Source: Paenibacillus apiarius
GTDB taxonomy: Bacteria > Bacillota > Bacilli > Paenibacillales > Paenibacillaceae
Direction: 5' to 3'
Length of the DNA stretch: 64,000 bases
Assembly: GCF_017052585.1 (NCBI RefSeq)
Contig: NZ_JAFFHZ010000001.1
Location: forward strand, 5,332,001-5,396,000
In this document: piece after piece, positions 44,180 to 52,996 of the stretch
Layout: the number at the start of each line of letters is the position of its first letter
How positions within the stretch are numbered: position 1 is the first letter of the stretch
The notes under the pieces: generated by a model
What the model was told of the DNA's origin: nothing
The model's database searches: none
The model's input: only the letters and a program-made list of their open reading frames with translations
Program-made: the position numbers and the translations under genes

Positions 44180-46774
44180 ATGAAAGAGACGAGGCGAACC
44201 GCGGAAAATCAACAAGATCAACAAGTATTAAAGTCTGTGGGACAATTTTTCTATGGAGAGAATTTGGACGAACCGGCTTTTGTCAGCGGGCGTGGGTTGA
44301 ATGGGTTTAAGATCGATCCTGGCCAGTTGGAAGGAGCAGATTTGAACAAGAAAGTAAAATCAGCCCGATGGATTGCCGATTTTACACCAAAGCAAACGGG
44401 ACTGTATAAGTTTATGGCCAGTTCAAACCCGTATACACATATCTTTGTGGACGGACAAGAAGTAAAGGATAATGAAGTAACATTGACAGAAGGAGAGCAT
44501 TATACATTTGTTATCCTCTATTTTGGACACCCGGATGTGAAGCAAGAAGACTTGTTTCAATTTGAAGTGAAATATACATGTAACCGGCAAGAAAGCCAAG
44601 CGATTGCAGCAGAGGACTTCTCCATGCCCAGAAAAGTTTCCTTCGATAGTCTTCCCGTGGGCATTGTACCTCGAGCGGAAGGAAATGAAGAAAAGCTTAT
44701 AGATACGGATGAAGATGGGATTTATGATAAATGGGAAATAAACGGATATACCGTAATTAATCATGTTGTCTATCCTTGGCCTGATACGACCACGGAGGAA
44801 GGGAGAAAAAAGGAAGAGGAGTACAAAGAAAAGGGCTACAAAAAATATGTGTCCAATCCGAACGAAGCCCATACGGCAGGGGACCCCTACACTGATTTGG
44901 AAAAAGCCAGCGGAAGAATAGATCGCAATATACACAAAGTGGCTTGGGATCCGCTTGTTGCAGCGTATCCAAGTATCACGGTGGGGATGGAACGGCTAAT
45001 TCTGTCCGATAATAAAGAATTTAGTTCATCGTCAGGAAAGAGTGTCAGCCGGGAGACATCTTCCAGCTCCAGTGCCTCCAATACGGAAGGGATTGATGTG
45101 AGTGCGGGTTTTTCCCTCTTCGAAGGGTTCTCAGGATCCGTTACCGGCAGTTATTCGCATACGTCTACGCATACGGTTAACTCTGCACAGACTTCAGGAC
45201 AGGACTGGTCCAAACAATTAGGTTTACACGCTGCGCAGGCAGCCTATGTAAATGCCAATATCCGCTATTACAATACCGGAACAGCTCCTGTGTATAAATT
45301 TATTCCCACCACAAACTTAGTTTTAGGGAAAGAGACGATTGCTACCATCACGGGACAAAAGAACCAGGAAGCTTTCAGCTTGGCTCCGAATCAAGCATAT
45401 CCTAAAAGACATTTACATGGTATTGCCTTAAATACGTTAGATCAGTTCAGCTCCACTCCTATTTCCATGAATATCAATCAAGTGGACAGACTAGAAAATG
45501 GAGAGAAATTGAAATTGGAAACGACCCAATTTCAAGGAGCATTTGCAAGAAGAGATCCATCAGGAAGACAAGTCGTTACAGAGGAAAACGAGTGGGCCAA
45601 TTATATCCCGCAAATTGAGCGCGTGACAACCGGAATCCTGATAGATATTACAGGCGGACCGATGATAGAGCGCCGTATTGCGGCAAAAGACCCTGATAAT
45701 CCCAATGACCTTACACCGGAGCTTACATTGGGCCAAGCGTTGGAAAGAGCGATAGGGGCTTACGAAGAAAAGGATAGATGGTATTTTGACCGTGCGGATA
45801 ACACGCATATTCTGAGTCCGAACCTGGTCCATTTTATTTATAATCGCAAAACGGAAAAAAAGATTAAAAAGGAACTGGAAGGGAACAAGAATATAAAAAA
45901 TATATACGATATGACAATCCGGCCGGGGATGAATATTCACATCAGTGTCCCGCTAGTATGGGATGATTTTAAGGACGATGAGGGAAGCTGGAAGGGAGGT
46001 GCATATGACTCAACGAATGGGTTGAATAACGGCAGATGTTACAAGATAGATCCGAATAGAGAAGTGTACAAGGAAGGGATTATTTTAAAAGCCAATTCAA
46101 AATATCTAGTAATCATGGATATGAAAGGAAATGGTGCGGGTAAGGCTGCAATTGAGTTCGGTGGAATAACAAATGAATTCGATATTCCTAACGGGTATCG
46201 CAGACAAAAGGTTATAGTTGAAGTATTTGATTTTCCAGCCGATTTTAATAAACTCAAAATTTCGACCACTAGTACAGGAAGCGCTTACATCGATAACTTT
46301 TCGATTGTAAAGGTAGGAAATGCATGGGACAAACTGAAAGAGGAAAATGAAGAGTATTCCAAAAAGGTTGCGGGGCGAACTTTTTCCTTTACGTCCTCGA
46401 ATCCAGTAAGATATATGACTAGCTTTGCAGGTGAAGCCATTATGGCAGATTCGGCAGCAATGTTTGACCAAAAATTCAGGTTAGAATACCGGAAGCCTAG
46501 GGGAGCATTCTACATTCTTAGTTCTTCCAATAAAGTTTTGACATGGGATAGAGGGAGCCAAAAATTAATTTTTGCAGACAATACGCCTGTGCTTAACCAG
46601 CTCTGGTTCTTTCAAAAATCCGGAAATAAAGGCTATAACATCATAAGCGCTGCAGATAGAAGTAAAGTGCTTGAATACGGCCTTGAAGCCGTAAATCATA
46701 CAATCCCGATTCGAATCGCGACATTAGATGAAGCAAAAAATAACCAATATTTTACGATATCCCCTCCATTTTAA
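44180..46774 (+). CDS. Binary toxin translocation component 1 (PA/Vip1/C2-II-like)
   Basis: 864 residues from ATG 44180 after GAGGGAGGG. PA14-like N-terminal domain (about 15-135), calcium-binding DTDEDGIYD (175-183), pore-forming domain with a serine-rich amphipathic loop (about 280-345), and the segment ANIRYYNTGTAPVYKF that is nearly the same in anthrax PA. The phi-clamp phenylalanine (PA F427) corresponds to F423 in LDQFSSTP. C-terminal receptor part: a carbohydrate-binding-like region (about 600-720) and a trefoil-like end (LTWDRGSQKLIF). No signal peptide, as in C2 toxin of C. botulinum. A second copy follows 64 bp later. Confidence 0.9.
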   Translation: MKETRRTAENQQDQQVLKSVGQFFYGENLDEPAFVSGRGLNGFKIDPGQLEGADLNKKVKSARWIADFTPKQTGLYKFMASSNPYTHIFVDGQEVKDNEVTLTEGEHYTFVILYFGHPDVKQEDLFQFEVKYTCNRQESQAIAAEDFSMPRKVSFDSLPVGIVPRAEGNEEKLIDTDEDGIYDKWEINGYTVINHVVYPWPDTTTEEGRKKEEEYKEKGYKKYVSNPNEAHTAGDPYTDLEKASGRIDRNIHKVAWDPLVAAYPSITVGMERLILSDNKEFSSSSGKSVSRETSSSSSASNTEGIDVSAGFSLFEGFSGSVTGSYSHTSTHTVNSAQTSGQDWSKQLGLHAAQAAYVNANIRYYNTGTAPVYKFIPTTNLVLGKETIATITGQKNQEAFSLAPNQAYPKRHLHGIALNTLDQFSSTPISMNINQVDRLENGEKLKLETTQFQGAFARRDPSGRQVVTEENEWANYIPQIERVTTGILIDITGGPMIERRIAAKDPDNPNDLTPELTLGQALERAIGAYEEKDRWYFDRADNTHILSPNLVHFIYNRKTEKKIKKELEGNKNIKNIYDMTIRPGMNIHISVPLVWDDFKDDEGSWKGGAYDSTNGLNNGRCYKIDPNREVYKEGIILKANSKYLVIMDMKGNGAGKAAIEFGGITNEFDIPNGYRRQKVIVEVFDFPADFNKLKISTTSTGSAYIDNFSIVKVGNAWDKLKEENEEYSKKVAGRTFSFTSSNPVRYMTSFAGEAIMADSAAMFDQKFRLEYRKPRGAFYILSSSNKVLTWDRGSQKLIFADNTPVLNQLWFFQKSGNKGYNIISAADRSKVLEYGLEAVNHTIPIRIATLDEAKNNQYFTISPPF

Positions 46775-46838
46775 TGAAGGAAGCTATAACTTGAAATGAA
46801 ATAAGAAAAAACGAGTTCAGAAGAAGGAGAGAAGAACG

Positions 46839-49391
46839 ATGGAAAAAACAAGCCGAATCGAGGAAAATCAACAAATACTAAAATCGGTGGGTCAATTTTT
46901 CTATGGAGAGAATTTGGATGAACCGGCTTTTGTCATCGGACGTGGAATGAATGGATTTAAGGTAGATCCCAGCCAATTAAAAGGAGTCGATTTGAAAAAG
47001 AAAGTAAAATCAGCCCGATGGATTGCCGATTTTACTCCAAAGCAAACCGGCGTATATCAATTTATAACCAGTTCAAATCCATATACGCATATTTTTGTGA
47101 ATGGAAAAGAAGTAAAGGATACGGAAGTAACACTGACAGAAGGAGAACAGTATACATTTGTTGTCCTCTATTTTGGAAACCCGGATGTGAAGCAAGAAGA
47201 CTTGTTTCAATTTGAAGTGAAATATACATGCAACCAGCAGGAAACCCAAACGATTGCAGCAGAAGACTTCTCCATTCCCAGACAGGTTTCTTTTGAATAT
47301 CTCCCCGGAGGCAGTGACAACACCGAGGATGAACAGCCTCTGTTAGATACAGATAATGACGGAATTTATGATGAGTGGGAAATAAACGGATATACCGTAA
47401 TTAATCATTTAGTTGTGCCATGGGAGGAAAAATATGCCGCTCAAGGATACAAAAAATATGTGTCCAATCCGAATGAATCCCATACGGCAGGCGATCCCTA
47501 CTCTGACTTGGAAAAAGCCAGCGGAAGCATAGATCGGAACATAAAAAAAGTGGCTTGGGATCCGCTTGTTGCAGCATATCCAAGCATCACGGTGGGGATG
47601 GAAAGGTTAATTCTTTCCGATAATAAAGAATTTAGTTCATCATCAGGAAAAAGAATCAGCCGGGAGACGTCTTCCAGCTCCAGTGCTTCCAATACGGAAG
47701 GAATTGATGTGAGTGCAGGTTTTTCTCTCTTTGAAGGGTTTTCAGGGTCCGTTACCGGCCATTATTCGCATACGTCTACGCATACGGTTAACTCTGCACA
47801 GACTTCAGGACAGGACTGGTCCGAACAATTAGGTTTAAACTCTGCGCAGGCAGCCTATGTGAATGCGAATATTCGCTATTACAATACCGGAACAGCTCCT
47901 GTGTATAAATTTATTCCCACCACAAATTTAGTGTTAGGGAAAGAGACGATTGCCACCATCACGGGACAAATGAATCAGGAAGCTTTCAGCTTGCCTCCTG
48001 ATCAAACATATCCTAGAAGACATTTACATGCGATAGCCTTGAATACGTTAGATCAATTCAGTTCTACTCCTATTTCCATGAATATCAATCTAGTGGATAG
48101 ATTGGAAAATGGGGAAAAATTAAAGTTGGAAACGACCCAATTTCAAGGGGCGTTTGCAAAAAGAGACCCTGCGGGTGGACAAGTAGTCATCGAAGAGAAT
48201 GAGTGGGCGAATTATATCCCGCAAATCGAAAGTGTAACAACCGGACTCCTGATTGATATTAAGGGCGGCCTAATGATGGAGCGCCGTATTGCAGCAAAAG
48301 ATCCTGATAATCCAAATGACCGCACACCGGAACTTACGTTAGGTGAAGCATTGATCAAATCGATAGGGGCCTATAAAGAGGGAGGAAATTGGTATTTCAA
48401 AGATGAGTATACAGATGAAGCACGTATTCTGAGTCCGAACCTGGTCCATTTCATCTATGATAGAAAAACAGAAAGAAAGATCAAAAAAGAACTCGACGGG
48501 AATAAAAATATAAAAACGATTTACGATATGACAATCCGGCCGGGAATGAATATTCAAATCAGTATCCCGGTAGTATGGGATGATTTCAATAATGATGATG
48601 GAAACTGGGATGGAGGTTCATACGACCAAAGTAATGGTTTAAATAATGGCAGATGTTACAAGATAGATCCGAATAAAAATGTGACCTACGATTTGGATGA
48701 TATTACATTAGAAGCAAATTCTAAATATCTTATTAGCATGGATGTTAAAGGAAACGGTACGGGTAAGGCCACTGTTGAATTTGGCGGAACAACACGTGAA
48801 TTCAATATTTCTAACGGATACAAAAGGCAAAAGATCATGTTCGAAGTATTCGATTTTCCAACAGATTTTAGCTTCCTTACTATTTCAACGAATAGTACGG
48901 TATATATTGATAATTTTTCAATTGTAAAGGTAGGAACTGCATGGGATAAATTGAAAGAGGAAAACAAAGAGTTCTCCAAAATCAATGATCAAAAGGATTT
49001 TTATTTTGCATCTACCGATTTAACACAATATATTACCAATTATAAGGATGAAGCATTTATAAAAAAATGGGATGTTAATTCCAAACAAGACTTTAAGCTG
49101 GTCTATCATGTGTATAGGGGAGCCTTTTACATTTATGACATACCGGCAAAGAAAGTTCTGACATGGGACAGAAGAAATCAGAAATTAATATTTATGAATG
49201 ATTTGGGTGTACGATATCAGCTTTGGTTTTTACAAAAATCAGGAAACAATGGATATAACATTGTAAGCGCCGCAGATAGAAGTAAAGTGTTGGCTTACGA
49301 CATTGTAAAACCAGATCTAACACCACTTCAAATTGCGACATTAGACGAAGCAAAAGCTAATCAATATTTTGTGTTATCGCCCGTAAAGTAA
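46839..49391 (+). CDS. Binary toxin translocation component 2 (PA/Vip1/C2-II-like)
   Basis: 850 residues from ATG 46839 after GAAGGAGAG. Same architecture as the preceding gene: PA14-like region, calcium loop DTDNDGIYD (170-178), pore loop, and clamp phenylalanine F407 in LDQFSSTP. The pore-forming core is close to identical between the two proteins, while the activation-linker (about 150-200) and the C-terminal receptor region (about 590-850) have diverged. That pattern suggests a tandem duplication specialised for different receptors. No signal peptide. A hairpin follows the gene, then two enzymatic-component genes. Confidence 0.9.
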   Translation: MEKTSRIEENQQILKSVGQFFYGENLDEPAFVIGRGMNGFKVDPSQLKGVDLKKKVKSARWIADFTPKQTGVYQFITSSNPYTHIFVNGKEVKDTEVTLTEGEQYTFVVLYFGNPDVKQEDLFQFEVKYTCNQQETQTIAAEDFSIPRQVSFEYLPGGSDNTEDEQPLLDTDNDGIYDEWEINGYTVINHLVVPWEEKYAAQGYKKYVSNPNESHTAGDPYSDLEKASGSIDRNIKKVAWDPLVAAYPSITVGMERLILSDNKEFSSSSGKRISRETSSSSSASNTEGIDVSAGFSLFEGFSGSVTGHYSHTSTHTVNSAQTSGQDWSEQLGLNSAQAAYVNANIRYYNTGTAPVYKFIPTTNLVLGKETIATITGQMNQEAFSLPPDQTYPRRHLHAIALNTLDQFSSTPISMNINLVDRLENGEKLKLETTQFQGAFAKRDPAGGQVVIEENEWANYIPQIESVTTGLLIDIKGGLMMERRIAAKDPDNPNDRTPELTLGEALIKSIGAYKEGGNWYFKDEYTDEARILSPNLVHFIYDRKTERKIKKELDGNKNIKTIYDMTIRPGMNIQISIPVVWDDFNNDDGNWDGGSYDQSNGLNNGRCYKIDPNKNVTYDLDDITLEANSKYLISMDVKGNGTGKATVEFGGTTREFNISNGYKRQKIMFEVFDFPTDFSFLTISTNSTVYIDNFSIVKVGTAWDKLKEENKEFSKINDQKDFYFASTDLTQYITNYKDEAFIKKWDVNSKQDFKLVYHVYRGAFYIYDIPAKKVLTWDRRNQKLIFMNDLGVRYQLWFLQKSGNNGYNIVSAADRSKVLAYDIVKPDLTPLQIATLDEAKANQYFVLSPVK

Positions 49392-49437
49392 TATGTAGTC
49401 TTTAGCTTCAAATCGAAAGATCGAAATTGGTTTTCCT

Positions 49438-49469
49438 GGACAAACTTCGCCTTTATGGCGGGTTTGTCC
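49438..49469 (+). terminator. Hairpin after translocation component 2
   Basis: GGACAAAC and CGCC pair with GGCG and GTTTGTCC around TTTAT; the T tract is weak, so read-through into the downstream enzyme genes is possible. Confidence 0.6.
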
Positions 49470-49531
49470 CTCCCATTATATACATGGCCGACATCAGCTA
49501 ACATTAATAAAACGATATGGTGGAATGACGG

Positions 49532-50791
49532 ATGGAAAAAAAACCTTTGAATTTCAAGAAAGATGAACGTAAAGCCGAAGCATGGAGTCAGAAGCGTTAT
49601 TCGGCTTGGATAAAAGCATTACCGGATAATCGGAAAGAAGCAGTCGAAGCATTTAAAAGATCATCAAAAGAAATGAATAGAAAATTGAATGAAGTTCGTG
49701 GAAATATTGATGAGCTAACAGATGAACAATTAAAAAATCAAATAAAAGAAATGAACATCATGATTAAACAACCCGTTAATCTATTAAAGGAAAGACAAAT
49801 CATTTATACCCATTTTGATCCCGAAGATTTAGGATATTCCAATGAATTGCAAATGTTGGTTGGAAATGGGGATAGACAGTTAGATCGCGGAAAAATTAAA
49901 ACTGTCTTAAATGAGTATAAATATGGGAATTTGACCGATTTAAAAACAGGAAATTTAACACTTACCGGGGGAGAAACAGGACAATATTATGTAGCGGAGT
50001 TAGAACTGCCGAAAGGCACCTATGTAGGACATTTTGAAGATGGACAAACGGTATTGCCAACGGATTATGCGATAGAAATCACGAATAACATGTTTAGTAA
50101 ACCGAAGGTTATTAGAGAAAATGGAAAAGAACTTATTAAAGTAAATGCAAGATTAATCAAAAAAGAGAAGATTGAAAATAAAGTAAAAGAGACGGAAGCA
50201 GCATTAAACAAAATGGTAAATAAAGATACTGGCTTTATCAAGTTAAATATTGGAGGGGGATTTGAGTCCTACACAATCGATCAAGCGAAAGAAGCAATTC
50301 ATGCTTTAATCAAACATGTACCTTCAAAGTTACTAAATGATGCTCTTGATGAATTAGAATCTATCGTATTTCAAGATGTGAAAATAAGAGAAAATAATCC
50401 GCGGGGTTTATTTGATGAAAATACGAATAAAGTCTTTATAAGAGTGAAGCACGAAACATTTATTCAAAATATAGATCAGAGCGGAGATCCAGCAAGAGGG
50501 TTAATACATGAAATGGGACATGTCGCGGACATCGTCTTATTTAATAGGACTTCTTATAGCCCTAGATTTAATGGGATTTATGAGGAAGAAAAAAATAACG
50601 TTACGAACATCATAACATATCAAGACTACGCTGCACGTAACGCGCAAGAGTTTTTTGCGGAAATATTCAAAGCAATGCATTCCACAGATCCTAAACAACA
50701 GGATGCTGTTACAAAAGAAGCACCTAAAGCTGTTGATTATATAAACACTAAAATAAAGGAATATAATAGAGGATTATTGATTATCAGTTAA
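49532..50791 (+). CDS. Chimeric binary toxin A component: Vip2-like adaptor plus lethal-factor-like zinc protease
   Basis: 419 residues, no signal peptide. Residues 1 to about 210 resemble the Vip2/C2I N-terminal ART-fold domain (FKKDERKAEAWSQKRYSAWI) but lack the R, STS and ExE/QxE catalytic residues, so this is probably the adaptor docking to the translocation component. Residues about 230-419 match the catalytic domain of anthrax lethal factor (M34): HEMGH at 326-330, zinc ligand E373 in QEFFAEIFKAMHSTD, and Y366 placed as LF Tyr728. Lethal factor cuts MAP kinase kinases; the target here is unknown. It lies directly after the two PA-like genes and before a C3-type ADP-ribosyltransferase gene. 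Confidence 0.87.
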   Translation: MEKKPLNFKKDERKAEAWSQKRYSAWIKALPDNRKEAVEAFKRSSKEMNRKLNEVRGNIDELTDEQLKNQIKEMNIMIKQPVNLLKERQIIYTHFDPEDLGYSNELQMLVGNGDRQLDRGKIKTVLNEYKYGNLTDLKTGNLTLTGGETGQYYVAELELPKGTYVGHFEDGQTVLPTDYAIEITNNMFSKPKVIRENGKELIKVNARLIKKEKIENKVKETEAALNKMVNKDTGFIKLNIGGGFESYTIDQAKEAIHALIKHVPSKLLNDALDELESIVFQDVKIRENNPRGLFDENTNKVFIRVKHETFIQNIDQSGDPARGLIHEMGHVADIVLFNRTSYSPRFNGIYEEEKNNVTNIITYQDYAARNAQEFFAEIFKAMHSTDPKQQDAVTKEAPKAVDYINTKIKEYNRGLLIIS

Positions 50792-50859
50792 AATAACAAG
50801 CAATTTTGGATGCGAACATGTTTCCTGCCAAATTGCCGTGTAAGTAGGTGAGTTGCAAA

Positions 50860-51471
50860 ATGATAGATTTTCGTATTGACACAGTAAAAGCGAAAAAATG
50901 GGGAGAGAAAAAATATTCCCGCTGGAAATCCGCATTAACAGAGAATGAAAAAAAACAAATTACGGAATATACCAAAAACGCCAGTCCTGTAAATCGTTAT
51001 CTTAGAGAAAATGACGGGAACTTAGGGGCCAATCCTGATTTGGACAAGAAAATTGAACTAATGGACAAAGCGCTAAATAAGACAACTTTACATGATTCCA
51101 TTACCGTATATCGTGGGACGGATGGAATCATATTCGGAGAAGAATTCCAGACCACTTTAATGAAGGGGAATAAAGTTAATGAGGAGGTGGCCAGGAAGAT
51201 CAAAGGACAATTCGAAGGAACCGTTCTATTGGAGCGGGGTTACTTAAGCACATCAATCGTTCTGGGAAACAATTTTCTGGCAAGAAACGTTCTTATAGAA
51301 CTAAAGGTTCCTAAAGGGGAGAATGCCGGGTATGTAGATCCAATTAGCTATTTTCCTGGCCAACTTGAGATGTTATTGCCCAGGAATACTCAATATTATA
51401 TTGATAATATAAGGACGATTGTTAATGGCGGATCACAAAGATTAAAAGTTGAAGCTAGAATCATAAAATAG
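50860..51471 (+). CDS. C3-type Rho ADP-ribosyltransferase (C3 exoenzyme-like)
   Basis: 203 residues from ATG 50860, seven bases after AGGTGAG (GTG 50848 is a longer alternative). Catalytic marks: VYRGTD (R85), GYLSTS (S130-S132) and the ARTT loop GYVDPISYFPGQLEMLLPR with Q168 and E170. The QxE form is that of C3 exoenzymes, which ADP-ribosylate Rho GTPases at an asparagine; the loop closely resembles C3cer/C3lim/C3stau. C3 toxins usually have no partner subunit, but this one lies in the same direction behind two PA-like genes. No signal peptide and no separate adaptor domain. Confidence 0.9.
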   Translation: MIDFRIDTVKAKKWGEKKYSRWKSALTENEKKQITEYTKNASPVNRYLRENDGNLGANPDLDKKIELMDKALNKTTLHDSITVYRGTDGIIFGEEFQTTLMKGNKVNEEVARKIKGQFEGTVLLERGYLSTSIVLGNNFLARNVLIELKVPKGENAGYVDPISYFPGQLEMLLPRNTQYYIDNIRTIVNGGSQRLKVEARIIK

Positions 51472-51496
51472 AATCTTCACTTGCAGGAACTCGTAA

Positions 51497-51530
51497 AGAC
51501 CTGAGTACATCTCGGGTCTTTTTATTTTTC
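51497..51530 (+). terminator. Terminator closing the binary toxin unit
   Basis: AAGACCTGAG pairs with CTCGGGTCTT around TACAT, followed by TTTATTTTT. Confidence 0.85.
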
Positions 51531-51629
51531 TGAGCGTCCTGAAGGTGTAAGTGCTGCAACCGCAAATGATAACTTCGCGATGGTGGAATTTTCAGAGGCA
51601 TTTGAGACATCGGAAGATGAAAATGATGA

Positions 51630-51661
51630 AGCCGGCTGCATGCTGATGCAGCCGGCTTACG
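51630..51661. terminator. Terminator of the holin-amidase unit
   Basis: AAGCCGGCTGCAT-GCTG-ATGCAGCCGGCTTA, a perfect hairpin just beyond the holin stop; it lies between convergent units. Confidence 0.8.
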
Positions 51662-51677
51662 GCTCAACTCTATATTG

Positions 51678-51917
51678 TTATTTTCTCAAGGCGCTTTTCC
51701 CCGTGCTGTACAATCCGCAAGAGGTGAGGCCACAGACAATTCCATACATGACACCCATTTTCAAATCGCCTGGAGCGAGATAGACAGCGCCTGCCGCGAT
51801 ACCAAGGATAATGGACAGTACCGGAGCCAGGCGAATCGGCAGGCCGAGCCCTTTTGCTATTTCTACTAATCCGACAATGACGGCCACGATCATAACTTCA
51901 GTAATCTCCATATTCAT
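51678..51917 (-). CDS. Holin-like small membrane protein
   Basis: 79 residues on the minus strand with three hydrophobic segments (VMIVAVIVGLVEIAKGLG; LAPVLSIILGIAAGAVYL; VMYGIVCGLTSCGLYS), a layout found in phage holins that sit beside amidase genes in Bacillales. Holins form lesions that let an endolysin reach the cell wall. It starts 19 bp after the amidase stop on the same strand. The pair lies between the binary toxin genes and the divergent Tc toxin genes without other phage genes, which suggests a role in toxin release rather than prophage remains. Confidence 0.8.
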   Translation of the reverse strand: MNMEITEVMIVAVIVGLVEIAKGLGLPIRLAPVLSIILGIAAGAVYLAPGDLKMGVMYGIVCGLTSCGLYSTGKSALRK

Positions 51918-51935
51918 CTATTCCTCCTCTCCGAT

Positions 51936-52691
51936 TTACGCATCTCTCAATTCATAGTTCCATCCGTGTTCTTGGAACCATGTCTCCGCACGCGCCAAAT
52001 TCTCGCCGCTTAACGCTCCTGTAACCGCATAAGACGTGCCATTATTTAAAAACTGAATCTGTGCCCAAAATCTCTTCTCCAGGAACATCTGAGAGAGCTC
52101 ATGAATAGCGGCTGCACTCAATCCGCCTGTAACGATTTTCTTTTTGCCAGAGGCTTCAGGCGCTTCTCGGCCAATTACTGTCTCCACGATTGCAGATATG
52201 ACATTTTCTTTATTATTCAAAAGTCTCCGCATATCGTCAGGATTCGTGATAAAAGCCAGTTCTATCAATATGGCCGGGGCGTTCGTGGAATTAAGCACCC
52301 GAAGCTCTTTCCGTTCCTTAGCTCCTCTGTCCCTAATTCCAACCGCCTCAGAGATTGCCTTGCTCACGCTTGCGGACAAGGCTTGTTGATCGTAATAAAG
52401 AACTTCTACCCCTGTAGCCGTTGATGCGGCCGCGTTAAGATGTAAGGAAATGTCTAATCTTCCATCTTTATTGTAGCTGTTACAATTGCGGACGATGTTG
52501 GCCAGGTTCTCATTCTGCGTTTTCCCCATGTCATCCGTAGTGCAGGCAACAGCTTGACCCGCTTGCTTGAAGGCATCTATGAGCATGGCTGCAAATTCTC
52601 TGGCGACTTCATGTTCCTTGTAGCCGCATCCGGTTGCGCCCGGAACAAATGCGTTGTGCCCCGCATGGACAGTAATCATTTTATATCCCAT
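51936..52691 (-). CDS. N-acetylmuramoyl-L-alanine amidase (endolysin-like) with SPOR-like C-terminus
   Basis: 251 residues; the start at 52691 (after AAGGGAGAG) gives MGYKMITVHAGHN, the typical Amidase_3 opening with the first zinc histidine. Further landmarks are the second ligand region (GCGYKEHEVAREF), ISLHLNAAAS and the catalytic-glutamate region APAILIELAFITNPDD. The last 60 residues (FWAQIQFLNNGTSYAVTGAL) look like a SPOR-type wall-binding domain. No signal peptide, so export would depend on the adjacent holin. It cleaves the amide between MurNAc and the stem peptide. It is divergent from the first tcaA gene. Confidence 0.88.
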   Translation of the reverse strand: MGYKMITVHAGHNAFVPGATGCGYKEHEVAREFAAMLIDAFKQAGQAVACTTDDMGKTQNENLANIVRNCNSYNKDGRLDISLHLNAAASTATGVEVLYYDQQALSASVSKAISEAVGIRDRGAKERKELRVLNSTNAPAILIELAFITNPDDMRRLLNNKENVISAIVETVIGREAPEASGKKKIVTGGLSAAAIHELSQMFLEKRFWAQIQFLNNGTSYAVTGALSGENLARAETWFQEHGWNYELRDA

Positions 52692-52807
52692 GTTTCTCTC
52701 TCCCTTTGTAACAATGTGTGATCTTTTGATGTCCTTTCTCATTGCAAATCTTCCTTGCAGTTACACCTAAAATATACCTTTCGAGATTCCCGAAGGATGA
52801 AATATAT

Positions 52808-52863
52808 TTTCACCCATTAACGAAAATGTCTATGCTTTTTTTTGGAAGGCGAGAGGTATGCTT
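52808..52863 (+). promoter_or_regulatory. Toxin promoter element, copy 4 (tcaA-tcaB unit 1)
   Basis: TTTTCACCCATTAACGAAAA (52808-52827), TATGCTTTTTTTT, then TATGCT at 52858-52863, 30 bp after the palindrome, and TTGTAA. Here the right arm is CGAAAA instead of TGAAAA. Confidence 0.78.
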
Positions 52864-52891
52864 AGGTTGTAAATGAAGGGGGACCTGTGCA

Positions 52892-52957
52892 TGAAAAATG
52901 ACCAAAAACGGTACGGATATCTTCTATTGTTTTGATGTCTACGGTCATTTTGACTGT
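52892..52957 (+). other. Leader mini-ORF and hairpin in the tcaA 5' region
   Basis: A 14-codon ORF (ATG 52892, stop 52934-52936) has a strong GAAGGGGGAC ribosome binding site. It is followed by a hairpin, ACGGTCA-TTT-TGACTGT (52941-52957), before the tcaA ribosome binding site. The second locus keeps the same start, site and hairpin, but the mini-ORF is shorter there (7 codons). Possibly a translational or attenuation control. Confidence 0.4.
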
Positions 52958-52996
52958 GCGGAGTACTCATCATTCAGAACACAAGAGGAGGAGTTC

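Noticed and set aside
51678-52691. Prophage remnant
   Set aside because: Only holin and amidase genes are present; no tail, capsid, integrase or phage regulator genes lie on either side.
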